Of a DNA stretch of 64,000 nt, positions 61,918 through 64,000 are shown piece by piece. The notes beneath the pieces are model-generated. The model was not told the origin of the DNA. It ran no database searches and saw only the letters and a list, made by a program, of their open reading frames with translations. The stretch comes from an uncultured Clostridia bacterium (lineage in GTDB: Bacteria; Bacillota; Clostridia; TANB77; CAG-508). The stretch lies in assembly GCA_948934525.1 (NCBI GenBank), contig CAQZSK010000001.1, positions 62,001 through 126,000 of the forward strand, given 5' to 3'. Position 1 is the stretch's first letter. Each line of letters begins with the position of its first letter. Both the position numbers and the translations under genes were made by a program.

Positions 61918-64000
61918 CTATCTTGAAACTAAAAAGTAACCATTTATTCCTCTTAATACATTGTCAATATTATCCCATCCTGTTAAACTGCCATTTCCAT
62001 GATCATATGGGTTAGATACATAAACTTGTTCTCCTTTAATATCTAGTAAAGGCATCCAGTGCTCACTAAAAGTATAACTTGATGTTGAATTCACATGAAT
62101 AATTACTTCTCCTCCTGCATTTAAGTGATCCATAATTGTGGATTTTGCATTTCCATAAAGCATTCCTGTTGTACCCTTTAAGTATTTTTTCGTATCTGTT
62201 GCTGTTGCTATAATATTACCTTTTCCACCAAAGGTTCCAGGGTTTACATCATATCCATATCCACTAATAACAATTGCCATACTAGTAATATTACACCCTG
62301 CCTCAGCTATTGTTCTTCCTGAATATCCATGAATCATAGTACTATAACTTCCTCTGTTTTGTTTAAATTCTTTATATGTTCTTCCTGTTTTACTACTTGT
62401 ATATGTTGTACTATATCCATTTCCTTGTGCTGCACTGCTTCCTCCTGTTGATATTCCAACACTATTATATATTTTAAGCATTTCTGCTACAACAGAATTT
62501 CCCCATTCAGCACTACAATATGTTGGTGCTATTGTTTTCACAGTATTTCTACCTGCTTTAAAATAGTAACTACTATTTGCTATTAAGTCTCCGAAGTCAA
62601 GAATGGCTTCTCTATAGCTTGGATATACTCTCCATGTTCTTTCATTAGAACTATTTGGATCTCTATATGTTTGTCCGTTATAGGAGCCTGTTACACTCAT
62701 CCAGTTATGTGTTTCTGGTGCAATGGCCGACCAATTAGTACCTCCACTTGATTCGACAATTGTAACAGCTATTGCAAATACAGCATTTACATTGTATGTA
62801 TTTTGCATTTGTATAAATGTTCCTGCATTTTGTTCTAAATTTGTTCTTGCTTGACCACTATAAGTTGCATTAATTGCTTCTTTTAGTTTATTCACATCTG
62901 TGATTACTATATCCTTTTCAGACATAGCTGTATTTACAATAATGTCTTCACCTGTAATATCCATTAATTCATTTTTATACATATTTTCAATATCTTCTAA
63001 TGTTACATCTCCATATATGTTACTATTCATATATTTATTCATAATAAATCTCATTACAGTTTCCATTCCTGCTGTTTCTGGATCTTGACTTAGTAATAAG
63101 AAAAATAACTCTGCATCTGTCCTTAGAAAGTTTCCTGCTTTTCTTTTTTCTTTTGAATTTGGAACTTTATATTCTTTGTTTAATAGCTTAATAAAGTCAT
63201 CTGTGTTGTCTATAAAATCTGTAGCAATTCCAGCATCATAAGTGTCTTTTTTAGTTGAAGTATGTACAGTTGATTCTTCTCTTGTTATCCATGAAACTTC
63301 ACCTATTTCATCAGATCCAAGGGGAGGTTCCTCTTCACTTTCTTGAGGAATCGTGTAATCATCTTCTACTGGTGTACCTGGTATTTTACTATAAATAACA
63401 TCTTGACTGCCAATCCATGTATCTACTGATGTTACTTTGACAGAAGGAATTACAGTAATAATTGTCGTTGTTGTAGTTGTTGTAGTCAATGTTGAGGAAT
63501 CATAAGGAATTACTTGTCTATCTATTACTTCTCCATTTTCATCAGTTATTAGTTCTTCTTTATTCCCTTTTATATGTTCTGTCTCTTTATCTACTTGTGT
63601 ATTAATTTCTGTTGTCGTTTCATTCAAAACAGTTAACTGTATATTTGTTCTTGATTTTACTAACTTTACAACATCTGCTAAAAACTCTGGATTTCTTGTT
63701 ACCATACCTAATTCTAAAAAGAAATTCATTGGTGTAGCATATTGTGAAATCATACTTTTATAATCTATAGGAGGTAATTCTGTTGCTTCATAAGTTGTCT
63801 GACTACTATTGTTGCCAAATAAATGTCCTTCTGTTGTACTTGATACTTCTACAGTTGTTGTTACTAATGATGCTAATATTAATTGTCCTTGTGGGTTGAT
63901 AGAAAAGTAATTCTGAATATTTGGATCATTTCTTTCTACTCTTTTTTTGAAAGTATCTTCATTTTCATTATCTGATTGATATTTGATATAAGTTAAGGTT
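61918..64000 (-). CDS. Glucosaminidase plus C39-like peptidase, 5' end beyond the window
   Basis: The frame is open to the window edge (about 694 codons seen). The N-terminal part has NYFSINPQGQLILASLV and ISQYATPMNFFLELGM, then a Thr-rich linker. A glucosaminidase/lysozyme-like domain follows: FAIAVTIVESSGGTNWSAI, WRVYPSYREAILDFGDLI, YCSAEWGNSVVAEMLKIY. The C-terminal 150 residues resemble C39-like peptidases: AGCNITSMAIVISGYG with the Cys, EHWMPLLDIKGEQVYVSNPY with the His. A two-enzyme wall hydrolase, probably outside the membrane. Confidence 0.75.
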   Translation of the reverse strand, partial: TLTYIKYQSDNENEDTFKKRVERNDPNIQNYFSINPQGQLILASLVTTTVEVSSTTEGHLFGNNSSQTTYEATELPPIDYKSMISQYATPMNFFLELGMVTRNPEFLADVVKLVKSRTNIQLTVLNETTTEINTQVDKETEHIKGNKEELITDENGEVIDRQVIPYDSSTLTTTTTTTTIITVIPSVKVTSVDTWIGSQDVIYSKIPGTPVEDDYTIPQESEEEPPLGSDEIGEVSWITREESTVHTSTKKDTYDAGIATDFIDNTDDFIKLLNKEYKVPNSKEKRKAGNFLRTDAELFFLLLSQDPETAGMETVMRFIMNKYMNSNIYGDVTLEDIENMYKNELMDITGEDIIVNTAMSEKDIVITDVNKLKEAINATYSGQARTNLEQNAGTFIQMQNTYNVNAVFAIAVTIVESSGGTNWSAIAPETHNWMSVTGSYNGQTYRDPNSSNERTWRVYPSYREAILDFGDLIANSSYYFKAGRNTVKTIAPTYCSAEWGNSVVAEMLKIYNSVGISTGGSSAAQGNGYSTTYTSSKTGRTYKEFKQNRGSYSTMIHGYSGRTIAEAGCNITSMAIVISGYGYDVNPGTFGGKGNIIATATDTKKYLKGTTGMLYGNAKSTIMDHLNAGGEVIIHVNSTSSYTFSEHWMPLLDIKGEQVYVSNPYDHGNGSLTGWDNIDNVLRGINGYFLVSR

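Noticed and set aside
1..64000. tRNA, rRNA genes and CRISPR arrays
   Set aside because: No T-arm/anticodon patterns, rRNA motifs or regularly spaced repeats were seen by eye; short or degenerate ones could be missed.

Overview
The window reads as chromosomal DNA of an AT-rich, anaerobic, spore-forming member of the Clostridia, probably an uncultured gut lineage (inference). Supporting genes are sporulation and spore-cortex genes (yqfC, yqfD, pdaA, bofA, cwlD, a GerS-like protein), a four-subunit pyruvate:ferredoxin oxidoreductase, a NuoE-like hydrogenase/dehydrogenase subunit, a glmS ribozyme, a T-box leader, a WalRK-like kinase/regulator pair and Gram-positive surface proteins. I saw no rRNA, tRNA, CRISPR array or intact insertion sequence.

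Layout. 0-8.5 kb, minus strand: edge of a NuoE-like gene, a pilin-like surface protein with a C-type-lectin/FGE-like end, a DUF3048 protein, a DgkA-PAP2 fusion, ybeY, an unknown gene, yqfD-yqfC and pdaA. 8.6-11.9 kb: a complete peptide quorum-sensing locus, agrA-agrC on plus converging on agrB-agrD on minus, including an unlisted 39-residue agrD. 12.0-12.3 kb: an orphan short transcription unit (cassette A) encoding only a variable C-type-lectin tail. 12.3-34 kb: housekeeping and envelope genes (rRNA/tRNA modification, uvrC, glmS, bofA, serS-engB, gltX, sortase, rsmA, mazF, dusB, rodA, minE-minD). 34.5-38 kb: two more surface proteins. 38-49.3 kb: cca, thioredoxin-ccdA, porCDAB, ricT-holB, lepB, and the kinase/regulator pair. 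49.8-50.2 kb: orphan cassette B, homologous to A. 50.2-59.3 kb: a giant cyclic beta-1,2-glucan synthase gene and cwlD. 59.3-64 kb: two unknown genes and a wall-hydrolase gene that runs off the end.

Main observations. (1) Three conserved genes (porA, the glucan synthase gene, cwlD) are each broken by a +1 shift, each at an in-frame CGG codon. Skipping the C restores a conserved Gly (GGN) and the full-length protein. By eye I found no other in-frame CGG in the conserved genes here. This fits +1 frameshifting at an unassigned or starved CGG codon. Two small, higher-GC genes do contain CGG in frame and are the main counter-evidence, and consensus error must be excluded. (2) Cassettes A and B are paralogous units whose differences cluster in codons derivable from AAY, as in variable repeats of diversity-generating retroelements, but with no gene body and no reverse transcriptase nearby. 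(3) A family of GGGGACGT-core inverted repeats sits between genes. (4) cwlD and the glucan synthase gene both have their ribosome binding site inside the 3' arm of a terminator-like hairpin.

All calls were made by eye from sequence; no database search was run.
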